Shown here: piece by piece, positions 34,734 through 45,529 of the stretch
How the letters are laid out: each line of letters begins with the position of its first letter
How positions within the stretch are numbered: position 1 is the stretch's first letter
NCBI GenBank assembly: GCA_018806915.1
Contig: JAGKQI010000071.1
Coordinates: 1-64,000, forward strand
Reading direction: 5' to 3'
DNA length: 64,000 nucleotides
Source of the DNA: Phytophthora colocasiae
Taxonomy: Eukaryota > Oomycota > Peronosporomycetes > Peronosporales > Peronosporaceae
The notes under the pieces: generated by a model
What the model was told of the DNA's origin: nothing
Databases searched by the model: none
What the model saw: only the letters and a program-made list of their open reading frames with translations
Translations under genes and position numbers: made by a program

Positions 34734-36879
34734 GGTGGAGAGTTTGTACTGGAAGCGGCGTGGTTGTCAAGCCCAGTGTGTGTGGGAGAGTGCAAAATGC
34801 AGAATGACTACATCTCGACACGAAAGTCTCAGCTTTATCTCATGGACCGAGCGATCTTAGAAGGACGTCCGGCCTTGAGTCCTCGATGCTCCACCTCTTA
34901 AACTCTCAGATGATGCACTTCTATGGCTGCAAAGTGCTTGACCTCGTCGTATCCAGGGTGAAAATTCCCTATCGACTATATCGTTGAGCGGCTATATACG
35001 TACGGCAAGGCAAGCGGACGGGTACACTTCAGGACGGAAAGGTCAAGTGTAAATCATCCGATCGATCGAGACTTTGGCTCAACAGTATGGTACTGCATTG
35101 AGTTTCAAGTCAATTGACCCTACGAAGTCGGGTGTGGAGAGACCTCTTTTGGATGACGGACAGCGGAAGGCAACTGATGGTGGCAACAACAGCTAAGGAA
35201 TGTTTTGTGTTTGCATCCGAATGACTTGATTCGAAGCGTCGAGTGATACTTGTCGCCATCTACGAACGTTCTTGTCTGGAACTTAGTTCAATCTATCCAA
35301 GATATCGTGGCTCAATCAACGCACCTCGATGGCTGCACGGCGAGGGTTGAAGCGAGAAAATCACTACTCGTAGATGAGGCGTGATCTGTTGAGAGCGGGG
35401 TTGGCTTGAAAAATCTACCAACTTGGCCAGCCCTGGGGGTTTGTATGAAATGGTGGTAAACAAGTCTTCATCTGCAATGACGCTCTTTCTGTTTTGCTGT
35501 CTGCACTGCAGTCTGCAGTGTTTCCATCGCTAGTGGTTCTCACAAACCACTACATGTAGCTCAATTACTTGGTCGATCTCGTTTGAAACCACAGATTTTA
35601 CACAACCAATGTGTACTGTATTGCAGCTATCTTAAATTGACAGGGTTCTGCAGCCCGATACAATGTACTTGCTGGTTCAAGACGACTAGCCAACGTCATT
35701 TCAGAAGCGGTCAGAGGCATCCCACTTTTTGCCTGAGATGTGGTCATTTCATTGAGCTTCGGACGGGTTATGGTCAAGTGACATCGACCCCCGGAAATAA
35801 TAACGCAGGTCAAGGATGAGCATCCACCACTTGATGAGACCAATAGCCCACAGATAATTTAACGCTGGAGGTCAGACACTTGCACGTATTATAGTTCCTT
35901 CCTTACAGATTTTTGTGCCTGACGCAAGCTGACTATTGAGCAGCACATCAGGCAGTGGCGACACAATGTTCGACGCAAGCACGATATGCGAGCTCAGCTG
36001 CCCTCGACTCGCTTTGGGTGACGAAGCCACTCGACTTCCTTACGCTGTAGGCGATGGTTGGTCCGATAACGCTCGCATCACTGCGTTCCCCTCGGGGGGA
36101 GGGGGGGGGCTACGAGCCTGGCCGAAGTTGAGGTAACTATGGCACTCTGGAAATGAATGCGGGCAGTGCAGTGCTGCGATCGTTAGGCTTTGATCAACTA
36201 ACCTGGCTGGACTTCCAGCAACGAACATGTACCTTCTTGAAGACGCCTGGGCTCGCAACGCTGTGTGATTCACCAGTGAAATCTCACTCACTTGAAGGTC
36301 TCTACAACCAGTTCTTGCTCTGCCAGTTGAACCCAAAATAAAATCAAAATAAAATTCAGGCCATCGTTGGTGCTCTGCCCTTCATGACTCATGGCCAATG
36401 AGTACTAGTCGTCTTGACCGACTTCAATTCACAGCAACGGGATACGCAAATGAGCCCGTTACGACAATAGCTACACTTTCCATGGTACAGACACTTCCTG
36501 ATTGTTTTTGTGTTTCTGAGTTCTAATTGAAGGCCGTTGATCCATTTGCTGCAGTAACTTGGATGGATCAAGTCTTTTTGAGTCAGCTACACGAAAATCT
36601 CGCACAACGAAAACAAAAGAGCCTTGGTCAGACCCGTTGTGGAAGTTGAAATGGATCAATGAGCGATGTGTCAACACTGACTACGTCAATTATCGTGTGG
36701 CTGAATTACCTGTTTATGCGATGGCCAACCGCTTTACCCCCGACCAGGCCAGCAGCAATGGTTAACACGTCACCGCGACACTCAGGAGCCCCGTTTTGGC
36801 GTAGGAGCAGGATGTTGAAGAAGAATACGCACCCCAGATCGATAATGTTACCGACGAGAACTCCTATCTGGTAGTGCGC
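34734..36879. other. Intergenic between laccase 1 and the laccase relic
   Basis: About 2.1 kb without a convincing gene. Short frames on both strands (up to 98 codons) have no recognisable motif. A G-rich run lies at about 36098-36109. The part next to 34733 is the upstream region of laccase 1; no core promoter motif was recognised with confidence. Confidence 0.6.
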
Positions 36880-37637
36880 TCTCACCGATGCAACAGCATC
36901 GTTGCTCGATCAGGTCCGTTCCGGTTCACAGTGCCGACGACCAGGTCCGTGCCGCCGCCACCTTTGATCAATTCAATGCTGATCAATGTTATGGTACAGT
37001 TGAACGGCGATCGGCTACAATAAAAGAAACCGGTTGTTCCTTCTGGACTGAACCACGGCAATGGAAAAAATCTTGCTGTTGTGGAATACAAGGATGGGGT
37101 AGGCGCCGAACGCTTCGGCGAGCTTACTATAACTAGGCAACGGTCGAGGAAATATGACTTTGTCCGCTCATTGCGGCAGTTCTACTCGAGAAGGCTGCAA
37201 TTTTTGGAGTAGACACCATTTCTTTTTCAATCGACGGTGGCAACTGAAGGCTTTTCAAGTAATCCATGAAGCACCCTCTCCTGGGGGTGTCGACGGATAA
37301 CGACCGCATGGGAAGCATGCGAGGGCGGCGGGAAAGGAGGTGGTGGTTGGGAATGATAAGAACAACAGCACCTACACATCCAACGCGCCCTAGATTGTCG
37401 GTAGCGCTTGAAGGTATCCGTAGCGATAAGTCTACCTCCACTCAAGTTGCAAGGCGCGATGTTTACACCATATCCCTGCGCACCACAAGCAAAGGCGGTG
37501 ACTGCGTTGATGTCGGCTACCTCATCCTTCGCTCCGCACAGGATCATGGATCATGGATCATGCACTGTCACATCAATTGCCATTTGGGTGATAGCTTAGC
37601 CATGGAATTCATCGAAGTACTGCAGAAGGCGGGGTGA
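36880..37637 (+). pseudogene. Decayed laccase relic
   Basis: Fragments of a fourth laccase-like gene in several frames. The word FSIDGGN near 37225-37250 (compare FSIDGGDY in laccase 1) is followed by a stop. A longer piece at about 37450-37637 reads RRDVYT, then GYLILR, then MHCHINCHLGDSLAMEF. The type-1 copper motif is thus still visible, but its last His-bearing word is altered (INCH for IDWH). A further weak match, LAVVEY, lies near 37075. The domain 1 motifs HWHG and HSH were not found. Order and orientation fit a tandem duplicate between laccases 1 and 2. Confidence 0.7.
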
Positions 37638-38077
37638 GGGTGTTCTCTAATGCAGTGCTAACTTCATCCGCAATTGCCCCCAACAAGGAAGCTATCCTGG
37701 GAAGCTAACACGAGCAGTTTTGCTGTACGTAGATTACCTACAGTGGATCACGTCAAAGTGGCTTCCGTACGGGTGAGTGATCTTTCCTTGTAAGCCTAGA
37801 TATTTTCACGCCTGCACTCTAGTTTGAGATGACTCCACACCATTTGTGTCGCAAAGGGGGCCATTAGGTACACTAGGCGGAATCATTACCCAGCTAAAAT
37901 GACGAGCTCCACTCACTGGAATTCAAGAGTCCAAGGGTAGTGCTCTTGAGTTCAAACAGCCAAACGCCTCAACATTTGTGCCACCTCTCAATCCTCTCAC
38001 TCTCCAATTTCCCCTGAGCTACTCAGGACTCCTCCTCTTCGGACTACCAACTACTCTAAGCCAGCGTCTTCTGCACC
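37638..38077. other. Intergenic, upstream of laccase 2
   Basis: 440 bp with no gene. The last 100 bp are C/T-rich, as is common just upstream of oomycete start codons; no defined promoter element was recognised. Confidence 0.5.
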
Positions 38078-39649
38078 ATGGGTCGTTCTCAGCTCTGCGC
38101 TGTTGTGTTCACGTTCCTCCTCAACCAACTCCCACTCAGCTACGCAGGAGATGTCGTTACCTACGACTGGCGCTTGACACCGATCAAGTCTGCGTTTGAT
38201 GGAGTTCTCCTCGAAACTCTTGGTGTCAACGACAAGCCCTGTGACGAGGCTGTGATCGAGCTTGAACTCGGGCAAGAAGTCGAAGTGCGCGTTACCAACG
38301 AGCTTTACGAGGCGACGTGTTTGCATTGGCATGGCATGAAGCAGCTGGGGACTCAAGAGATGGACGGCGTCTCGGGGTTCACGCAATGCTTCATTGAATC
38401 CAACGCTACTGCAGTGTACCGCTTCAAACCCGACAAGGCTGGCACCTTCTGGTGGCACAGTCACCATAAAACGCAGTACGCATTCGGATTACGAGGCCCT
38501 CTCATAGTTCACGCACCAGAAAGTGAGTTGCGAGACTGTGAGAAGGAGATCGAGCAAGAATACACTGTACAACTCGCTGATATCTATCACGCCCTGCCTC
38601 CCCCTGGCCCCGCGCTTTGGGATACGATCGTTATCAACAACCGCGGACGGTTCGACTGCAATGCAGCGGCAATGAACAACCTCACGGATTGTTCTCCTGT
38701 CCAACCACTGTCGACTTTCCTCTTTGAAGGGGGTAAGAAATACCTCCTGCGACTGATTAACTTGGCGGCGATGGCTCCGTTCGAGTTCAGCATTGATGAC
38801 CACGACTTCCAGGTCATTGCAGCGGACAGCGAGCCTGTGGTACCAACGGAGCCCATCAACTCGATCTTTATCAACGCTGAACAGCGTTACGACATCCTTA
38901 TCGAGGCTAAAAACGACACAAAAGGCTTGGATTCCTTCTGGATGCGAGCAAAAGGACTGACGGGGCTGCCGTGGATGGTGCGGACGTCTGACACTGGTTT
39001 ACCTGGTTTCAACGACGAGGGGTTAGCTATCATTCGCTACAACCCAGCAAGTACTTCAGAACCGACGACCCAGAAATGTGAAGAAATCGTGACGATAAAC
39101 GAGTTCGACTTCACCCCTGTTGCAGTTTCAGTCCTCCCTACGACCCCAGCGGATCGATCGATCGTCCAGTTCAACATCTCTGCAGCCGGAGGTGTCATCT
39201 CTCTTGATGGAGGCGAATACCACAGCCTCATGATCCCTAATGTTCCGCCTCTGTTGTCGATCTCTAACGGTTCGACTACTGCCGACTTACCAGCAACTGC
39301 AAATGCCCGTGCACTTGAATACGGCAAACATGTTGAAGTCGTTCTGGTGAACGATATGATCGAGCAACACCCGTTCCATCTGCACTCGCACGCGCCTTGG
39401 GTGGTGGCCAGCGGCCAAGCTACAGCTGAGGATATCTTCAGCAATAATCTTCCACCTTCAAAGCTGGTAGGAGCGATGTTGCGTGACGTGTACACGGTCC
39501 CTCCGTGTGAGACAGATGAGAACAACTACTGCATTAATGTGGGCTACGTCATCCTTCGCTTCACAGCGGATAACCCGGGAGTCTGGATGATGCACTGCCA
39601 CATCGACTGGCACATGGACAGGGTTGTGAAAAATAAGATTGTTATTTAA
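38078..39649 (+). pseudogene. Laccase 2, 5' part, truncated by a hAT MITE
   Basis: 523-codon frame starting with a signal peptide (about 1-23). HWHG (83-86), HSH (127-129), HPFHLH and HCHIDWH are all present. Native codons end at 39618; the last nine residues (RVVKNKIVI) and the stop at 39647-39649 are encoded by the left end of the inserted hAT element. The missing 35 residues, including the axial type-1 position (Met in GMAM), are at 43625-43733. Because all His and Cys ligands survive, a protein could in principle fold, but loss of the axial residue and the last strands of domain 3 makes full activity doubtful. Very similar to laccase 3 and less so to laccase 1, so it arose by local duplication. 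Confidence 0.9.
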
Positions 39650-42600
39650 CCCCCTGGTTCCCGGAATTTTGGCCCCAAACACGTTAGTTACGGTACTCCT
39701 ACGTCATAACTTATGACGTAGTAGACCACTTGATTTTTGTATGTCGTGCATAGACACCTGCGGGAAGCGCTATAAAGTCTCAACAGGTTTTCCTATCGAT
39801 GTCGTAAGTTATACGCCATGCCATTGTTTGGCAGCTCCTCGATGTCGTAACTGACTCCGTCTTCAAAAAGAAAAGACGCCTGACAAGGAAAAAGACGAAA
39901 CAACACATGCAACAAATCCGCAAAAAGTGCATTTCAATTCAATAAAAGCCACTCATCGCTGCTGGCGCCCACCCTACGACGTGCAACTTACTGCTGGTCA
40001 CTACCCTTGTCGTTTCCCGCTCCCTCGTCGTCTGCGTCTCCATTGTGCAGCTGCAACTCTCGCCGAGTCTTCTTCCGCAATCCAGCTTTTTGTCCGGGAC
40101 GCCGCAGAACAACCTTTTTGCCAAGCGTCCCAGGACTCGCCTGACCGCACTCAAACTCTTCGTGCCAGATAGCGAAGCAGGTCTTCGCTTCGCCCCGGTA
40201 GGTGTGCCTAATCTTGTTGCACAACCAGCACTTCGCGTTGTCCACGGAGCAACGTTCACAGTAAAACGTTGTAGCGAATGACTTCTTCTTCTTGTTTGTT
40301 CTAAGTAGAGAACATACCTTACAGGATCTCTGGCGACGCTTCTGTACCCCACTAACCGTTACCCAGTCCTCGGACTGTTCCAACCAGTGCGCAAGTCGCA
40401 CTGGTGCACGTTTGCGCTTTTGGCAATGCGATGGTGGTGTCACCATGACACCTGCAAAGTCTTCAGCTTTCAACTGAAGCAGTTGATTCTGCAGGACGCA
40501 GTACCAGTCTCCACGAGTCATCGCTTGAGTCCCAGCAAGACGGGCAGTTTCTTTATGAGAAAGAAAAGCGTTCACGCATGCCAGGTCCACTAGGCCAAGG
40601 AACAAGCTCATGTAATACTTCTGGAACTTGGTAGAAGTCTGCAACGAGAATTTCTGGAGACAGGTTGATCGTGCACATCAACTCCCCATCCAACGCTGGT
40701 AATCCGTAACAGCCGCAGGACATGACACCGTGATAGGCCCCACTTGCTTCAAGTTTCTGTTGATGGTAGATTCAGACATCACAGACCCTGTACACAAGTA
40801 GTGTACGGGCTTGCTATCCCACCAGTGGTAGGCTACCATGGCAGGGATATCAGCACAGCGGGAAAACGTGAATGCACCACGCGGGATACTTTCTGGACGT
40901 GTTTTGCGTGTTGCTTTGACGTTCTTGTCGTACCCCAATCTATCTGTCATGATCGTCCCCAGTACGCACACGCTCATCCCCAGCAGCTCAATCGCAAGCA
41001 GAACCGAAGAGTAAAACCGGTCAATCACGACCAAGTGCCATGTGCGGCGGCGATTCTCGGTAAGGACGATCTTCAGGTTCCGTACGACGGCGGCAGCACC
41101 CGTCTTATGATCAAATGAAGTGTCTCCAGCGTCACCACCGTGCCGTTTCCCTGCGTACATCTCGAATCTAGTTACGACATAGATTGTTAGCATTGAGACC
41201 ACAGACCATAAGTTATGACATAAATTAAAAAATGTAAATACAGTACCTGTGGCAATACGCAGTTCTAGCATCACAGACCATAAACATTTTTGAGCCGTAG
41301 CGATGGGGCTTATCCGGCATGAACATTCTCGTTGTATTTCTCCTCGAAGTGGACGGTAGAACTCCCTCGTCGAACGAAAATACTGCTGGAAGAGTCCAGC
41401 CTGCCAAGAAACGCTCCTGGGTTTGTTCACAATCGGCCGAAGTTTCCACAGCTTGTCACGTGAGCGCTCGCCCTCGTTATCCACAAAATGAAGGTCACGG
41501 AGAATGTCCTGACACCGGTTTCTCCCCATGAAGCGACCGAATGTTCCGGCTGGAACTGCTCCGTCCTCCGTCATGGACCAATGCGCTGCAAAGCGTCGAT
41601 TTTGCGGACAGAGCATCCGCGCGACGAGTAGCCCCAGCGCTTGAAGGATCTCGTGTGTCTGATACGCCGGTTTTGCTAATAGGCGGCGTCGAATCTGCGC
41701 TACGCTTTCCGCCGTCCGGTCGCTCTGCTTGGCGTGAATAGCCTGGGCTCGTTTCATTATTTGTTGATTACAGTACCGATTCGTCTCAACATTGATCGCC
41801 ACCCAAAGAGACTTGGGCATAAAGTAGAATAGCGTTAGGAGTGGCGAGTGACAAACACTTCGCAGCTCCTGCACAGGTTGAGCCTCTTCTCCACTCATAC
41901 CCGGGTACGCAGTCGACGCCTCCTCAAACTGGGAAGATACGGGGTCCACTTAGTTTGCTCGTAGAGCACTCGATCGAGCTTCCAACGCCTTTTTGTTGAG
42001 GCCGCCTTCTCCTATCAATAGTGACTCGACAAATGAGTTGTCCATGTGCGGAGCATCGTCGTCAGTCAAAACATCGTCATCGCTTGGTGTGTCTGCTATG
42101 GCATCATCGCCGGTGTCCTCAATACCTCCGATGTCGCTCTCTCCAGAACTGAAACTCTCGTAAGAGTTCAAATTTTCGTCCTCCGAAATAAAATTTACGT
42201 CCGTTTTGACGCTGGTGCGTGGTCGGAGCACAAGTCCAGGTGTACTAGCATGGTCATCGGTAGCCTCAGTCTCACTCTCAACGCCAGAAGCTTCCAAGAG
42301 CAGCTGGAGGTTCGCAGCTGCTTCACGCTGCGATCCAGCAACCTCAAGATCCTCAGTGGATAAACCAAACGCACGTGGCACTGCAGCCTGCGAGAGAGCA
42401 ACGTCTGAGTCACTCTCCGTTCCAAATAGATCGTCCAGAGTCCCTTGAGATAGCTGTGCGGTAGTATCAATCTGCGAGGCTCGGACACCGCTGTCCTCGG
42501 CTTCTTCTGTCGGGGTGCTGGCGTTGTGCTCAACTTTCTGCTCTTCAAGTTCGTCATCTATCAATAATCCAGACTCAAGCGCATGTACGACGACTGCATC

Positions 42601-43053
42601 TTCTCCGGCGAACACCTCAGAGCCGTCTGGAGTCACGTACCTCCACTCAGTTTCAATACCAGTTGGACGCTTCGCTGTCCAGCCAACACCCCGTAGTTGC
42701 CTCCACAGGTGTCGAAAATCGATGTCCCTTGCTGCTGCAGCCACTGCGGCCATCTTTCCACGCTGCGTCGTGCGAATGCGTGCCATCAGGCAAATTCCAG
42801 AATGACAGGCATGGTTGGTTGTTAGTATCTGGTCTGCATGTCACACTTCCCGTTGAGTCCGTATCTCATTCCCACAACCTAACCCTGTTCGGTTTCTGTT
42901 CAATGTCCACTTAGTCTCTCGCAACTTATATCCGTGGATTTATCTTGAATAAAGTATTGTCAAGCACATTTTCTATTGTCACACCCACTATGTCGTAGCT
43001 TACGACATAGCGGATTAGCTATGGCGTAAGTTATGACGTCGGGAACCAGGGGG
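39650..43053 (-). mobile_element. piggyBac-type transposon nested in the hAT element
   Basis: 3404 bp bounded by TTAA on both sides (39646-39649 and 43054-43057), with terminal inverted repeats CCCCCTGGTTCCCG and its complement. The TTAA target and CCC start are diagnostic of piggyBac elements. Subterminal regions repeat a word around GTCGTAAGTTAT in both orientations: a palindrome at 39701-39720, copies at 39799 and 39841, another palindrome at about 42988-43010 and a copy at 43021-43040. These are candidate transposase-binding sites. It carries one transposase gene on the minus strand, damaged in several places. Confidence 0.92.
39988..42786 (-). pseudogene. piggyBac transposase, degenerate
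   Basis: One long gene read from 42786. An acidic N-terminal region (about 278 codons) is separated by a single in-frame TAA (41950-41952) from the DDE domain. The three piggyBac Asp words are present but in different frames: FDEG near 41375, VVIDRFYSS near 41020 and GVDVHDQ near 40660. A 75-bp intron-like segment (about 41173-41247, GTACTG donor, GCTAAC branch-like site, TAG acceptor) joins YCHR to FEMY in frame. The C-terminal Cys-rich zinc domain, with several CxxC pairs, lies at about 40340-40150. Lesions: one nonsense codon, a 1-base loss near 41432 in an A/C run, and two further shifts near 40655-40690. Non-functional as written; homopolymer errors could account for part. Confidence 0.88.
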
Positions 43054-43616
43054 TTAATTGAGCCCCAAGACTCGGGTCAATCAATAATTTGTTTATTGCA
43101 ATTTTGTTTTCAATCATATCATCGAGCTCTGATTGGTAGAAAACCACCTAACCGTAACCTTAACCCAAACCCCTTGACGGTCGCTAAAGCTTTGCGAGAA
43201 CTTTAACTACCCCGCTTTCACAGCGTGGCGCTTTAACGACGATGGCTTGTGGGCTGAGGTATTTCGCAGTTGGTGTGAACTCCTTCGTAATGGCATCAAA
43301 CAGACACCGCACGTCAAATATAGTCGCATGTTTGGGTCTTGCAGAAATTTGCAAAGTGGAGTGTCGAGCGCTACCTCAGAGCTGTCTCGTCGAAGTTGTT
43401 TACGTCGTACAGGCCCAGAAGACCACTGCTTGCTCATTATTGATGCGTTAAGAGTACTCAAGTAGCTCGTGACTTCACAATAACGTGCAGAACGCGAGCT
43501 AAACGCCACAGTGAAATGGAGGATTATTTGGACGTGATTGAGACCTCGCTCAATCAATAATTTAGTGTGTTTTAATTGAATTATTTGAAAGTCAAATTGT
43601 TTTTTTCACAACCCTG

Positions 43617-43733
43617 CACATGGACATTGGGATGGCAATGATCTATGTTGAAGGCGAGAAGGAGCTGCGGGAGAAGGGGCCTGACGCGTTCTCAAGTAGC
43701 TTGTTGAGTGTGTGCAAACGCCATGCTGAGTAA
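43617..43733 (+). pseudogene. Laccase 2, 3' end cut off by the insertion
   Basis: Begins with the second copy of the 8-bp target duplication and continues the laccase 2 frame for 38 codons to TAA. It carries the axial-residue word GMAM and the conserved C-terminal LLSVCK. Joining 39618 to 43625 restores the frame, giving about 549 residues. It has no start of its own. Confidence 0.9.
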
Positions 43734-44302
43734 GGGAGAGCGACGGTTATGACAAGTAGATGCATACACGTATGAAAGATAACTCCTACTTTCGTTACCA
43801 GCTCGATCCCGAAGCGCAACTTGAACTCGAACTGTTGTGAGCATTGGGTTCATATAGGTAATCTCTCTGAACATCTTCGCAGTGAGTAACTGCTGTGTAT
43901 GAGCTTGAGTAACCTGTTGTTGTTTCATGCGATGCGAACAACTGTGAGATTCTAATAGGAAAACGACATCCAACACCCTCAGATTTTGGTGTTAACGTTG
44001 GTACAGCCAAGTTCGGTAAAGGCAGAGATGATAGATCATCTTCTTGGCCACAGGTTGACAACTCAGCCTGTCCTCATGATACTACAGTGTTGATTAAGCA
44101 AAGCCTCAGGTTCAGATTAACCGTTAGCAAACCAGTCACTTTATTACCGCTGCGTCCTGTGAGAACAACGTTTTCATGTAACCCACGGATAGATAGACCA
44201 ACTGAAAGTCTGCCAGATTAACAAGCCGGTGTACGTCCTCACTCTTGAATTTCCTCTCGAGGGCCAGAGCTGCAGTAGAAACTGCAAGCACAACTTCAAG
44301 CC
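43734..44302. other. Intergenic between laccases 2 and 3
   Basis: 569 bp, no gene seen. Serves as upstream region of laccase 3; no promoter element recognised. Confidence 0.5.
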
Positions 44303-45346
44303 ATGAACAACCGTCAACTCGCTGCCCTCATTGCTCTAATATCGAGTCAAGTCTCGCTATTGGCAAGTGCAGACGTTGTCACCTACGACTGGCGCCTAAC
44401 ACCAATCAAGTCCGCGTTCGACGGCGTTTCTCTCCAAGCACTCGGTGTCAACGAAAAGCCCAGCCATGAAGCTCGTATTGAGGTCGAACTAGGTCAAGAG
44501 ATCGAAGTTCACGTCACCAATGAGCTGAGCGAACCTACGTGCTTGCACTGGCACGGCATGAAGCAGCTCGGCACCCAGGAGATGGACGGAATGTCGGGCT
44601 TTACGCAGTGTGCGATTGAGCCTAACAGCTCGGCCACCTACCGGTACACGCCGGACAAGGCTGGCACATACTGGTGGCATAGTCATCATGGGACACAATA
44701 CTCGTACGGTCTCCGAGGCCCTCTCATCGTGCATGAACCGAAGGAGCCACAAGCTTGGGACGAGGAATACATCATTCAAATGGCGGACATCTACCACGCA
44801 CCTCCGCCTCCAGGTCCTGTGCTATGGGACACCATCGTTGTTAACAACCGTGGTCGATACGACTGTACAGCTGCAGCTACACATAACCTTACGGACTGTG
44901 AAGTCGAACAACCATTGTCTAGCTTTGACTTCCAGCCCGGAAAGACGTATTTGCTGCGTTTGATTAACATGGCGGCCATGGTCACGTTTGAATTCAGTAT
45001 TGACGGCCACGAGTTCCAAGTGGTTGCAGCTGACGCAGAGCCAGTAGTACGGACTACCAACATCACCTCCATCATCGTCAACGTCGGCCAACGCTACGAT
45101 ATCATCGTACAGGCGAAGGTAGACGCAGAGGCTGTCGGATCCTTCTGGATGCGAGTGAAGGGTCTGACGGGGTATCCTTGGACAGCTCGAACAGCAGACA
45201 CCGGTACTGTTGGCTTCAACGACGAAGGGTTGGCCGTTGTACGCTATCCTGGAAGTCTTTCAGAGCCGACAACGCACAAGACCGAAAAAACGGTGACGAT
45301 CGGGGAGTTTGACTTCACACCAGCAAAACTAGAGGTGCTACCTGCA
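44303..45346 (+). pseudogene. Laccase 3, 5' part, split by a DIRS-like element
   Basis: 348 native codons: signal peptide (about 1-23), HWHG (82-85), HSH (126-128) and cupredoxin domains 1 and 2. The open frame then runs 13 codons into the inserted element and stops at 45383-45385. The T1 and remaining trinuclear motifs are in the separated 3' part (51842-52540). By itself this half lacks half of the copper ligands and cannot be an oxidase. It is the closest local relative of laccase 2. Confidence 0.92.
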
Positions 45347-45347
45347 A

Positions 45348-45490
45348 TGGGGATTTTCGCGTTGGAATGTGAAAATAGCTTTTGAGTCAAGGAGCGGAGA
45401 TGAAACCAACGCTGGAGCCTTCACGAGAGGTCTCCCGAGTCTGTAGAAGCTGCTGTAGCGTTAGTTTCAGATTTTCTCACTCGTGCTTAA
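45348..45490 (+). repeat. DIRS-1 terminal repeat A1
   Basis: 143 bp, repeated at 51364-51506 (A2) and 51599-51741 (A3) with the same start (TGGGGATTTTCGCG) and end (CTCGTGCTTAA). The near identity indicates a recent insertion. Confidence 0.93.
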
Positions 45491-45529
45491 GTCTTTTCTT
45501 CCTATCGCATTGCTTCTAAGCATTCCAGA

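Larger units (their letters stand above)
39619..43616. mobile_element. Non-autonomous hAT-type element (MITE), host of a piggyBac copy
   Basis: Terminal inverted repeats CAGGGTTGTGAAAAA (39619-39633) and its complement (43602-43616) are flanked by the 8-bp direct repeat CACATGGA (39611-39618 and 43617-43624). An 8-bp duplication with CAGGG termini is the signature of the hAT superfamily. Without the nested piggyBac and one TTAA the element is about 590 bp, and no hAT transposase motif is seen. A subterminal word beginning TCAATCAATAATTT occurs twice (near 43079 and 43551). It must have been moved in trans. It inserted into codon 514 of laccase 2. Confidence 0.88.

Noticed and set aside
36098..36109. 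G run, possible G-quadruplex
   Set aside because: A single homopolymer-like run with one interruption; no second G tract set nearby, and such runs are often length errors.
43147..43173. Telomere-like CCTAACCGTAACC words in the hAT element
   Set aside because: Only two or three degenerate units, no regular period, and internal to a MITE.
43207..43557. 116-codon minus-strand frame in the hAT element as a transposase
   Set aside because: No DDE or zinc-BED motif. A different frame of the same stretch looks more protein-like and is reported as a weak finding.
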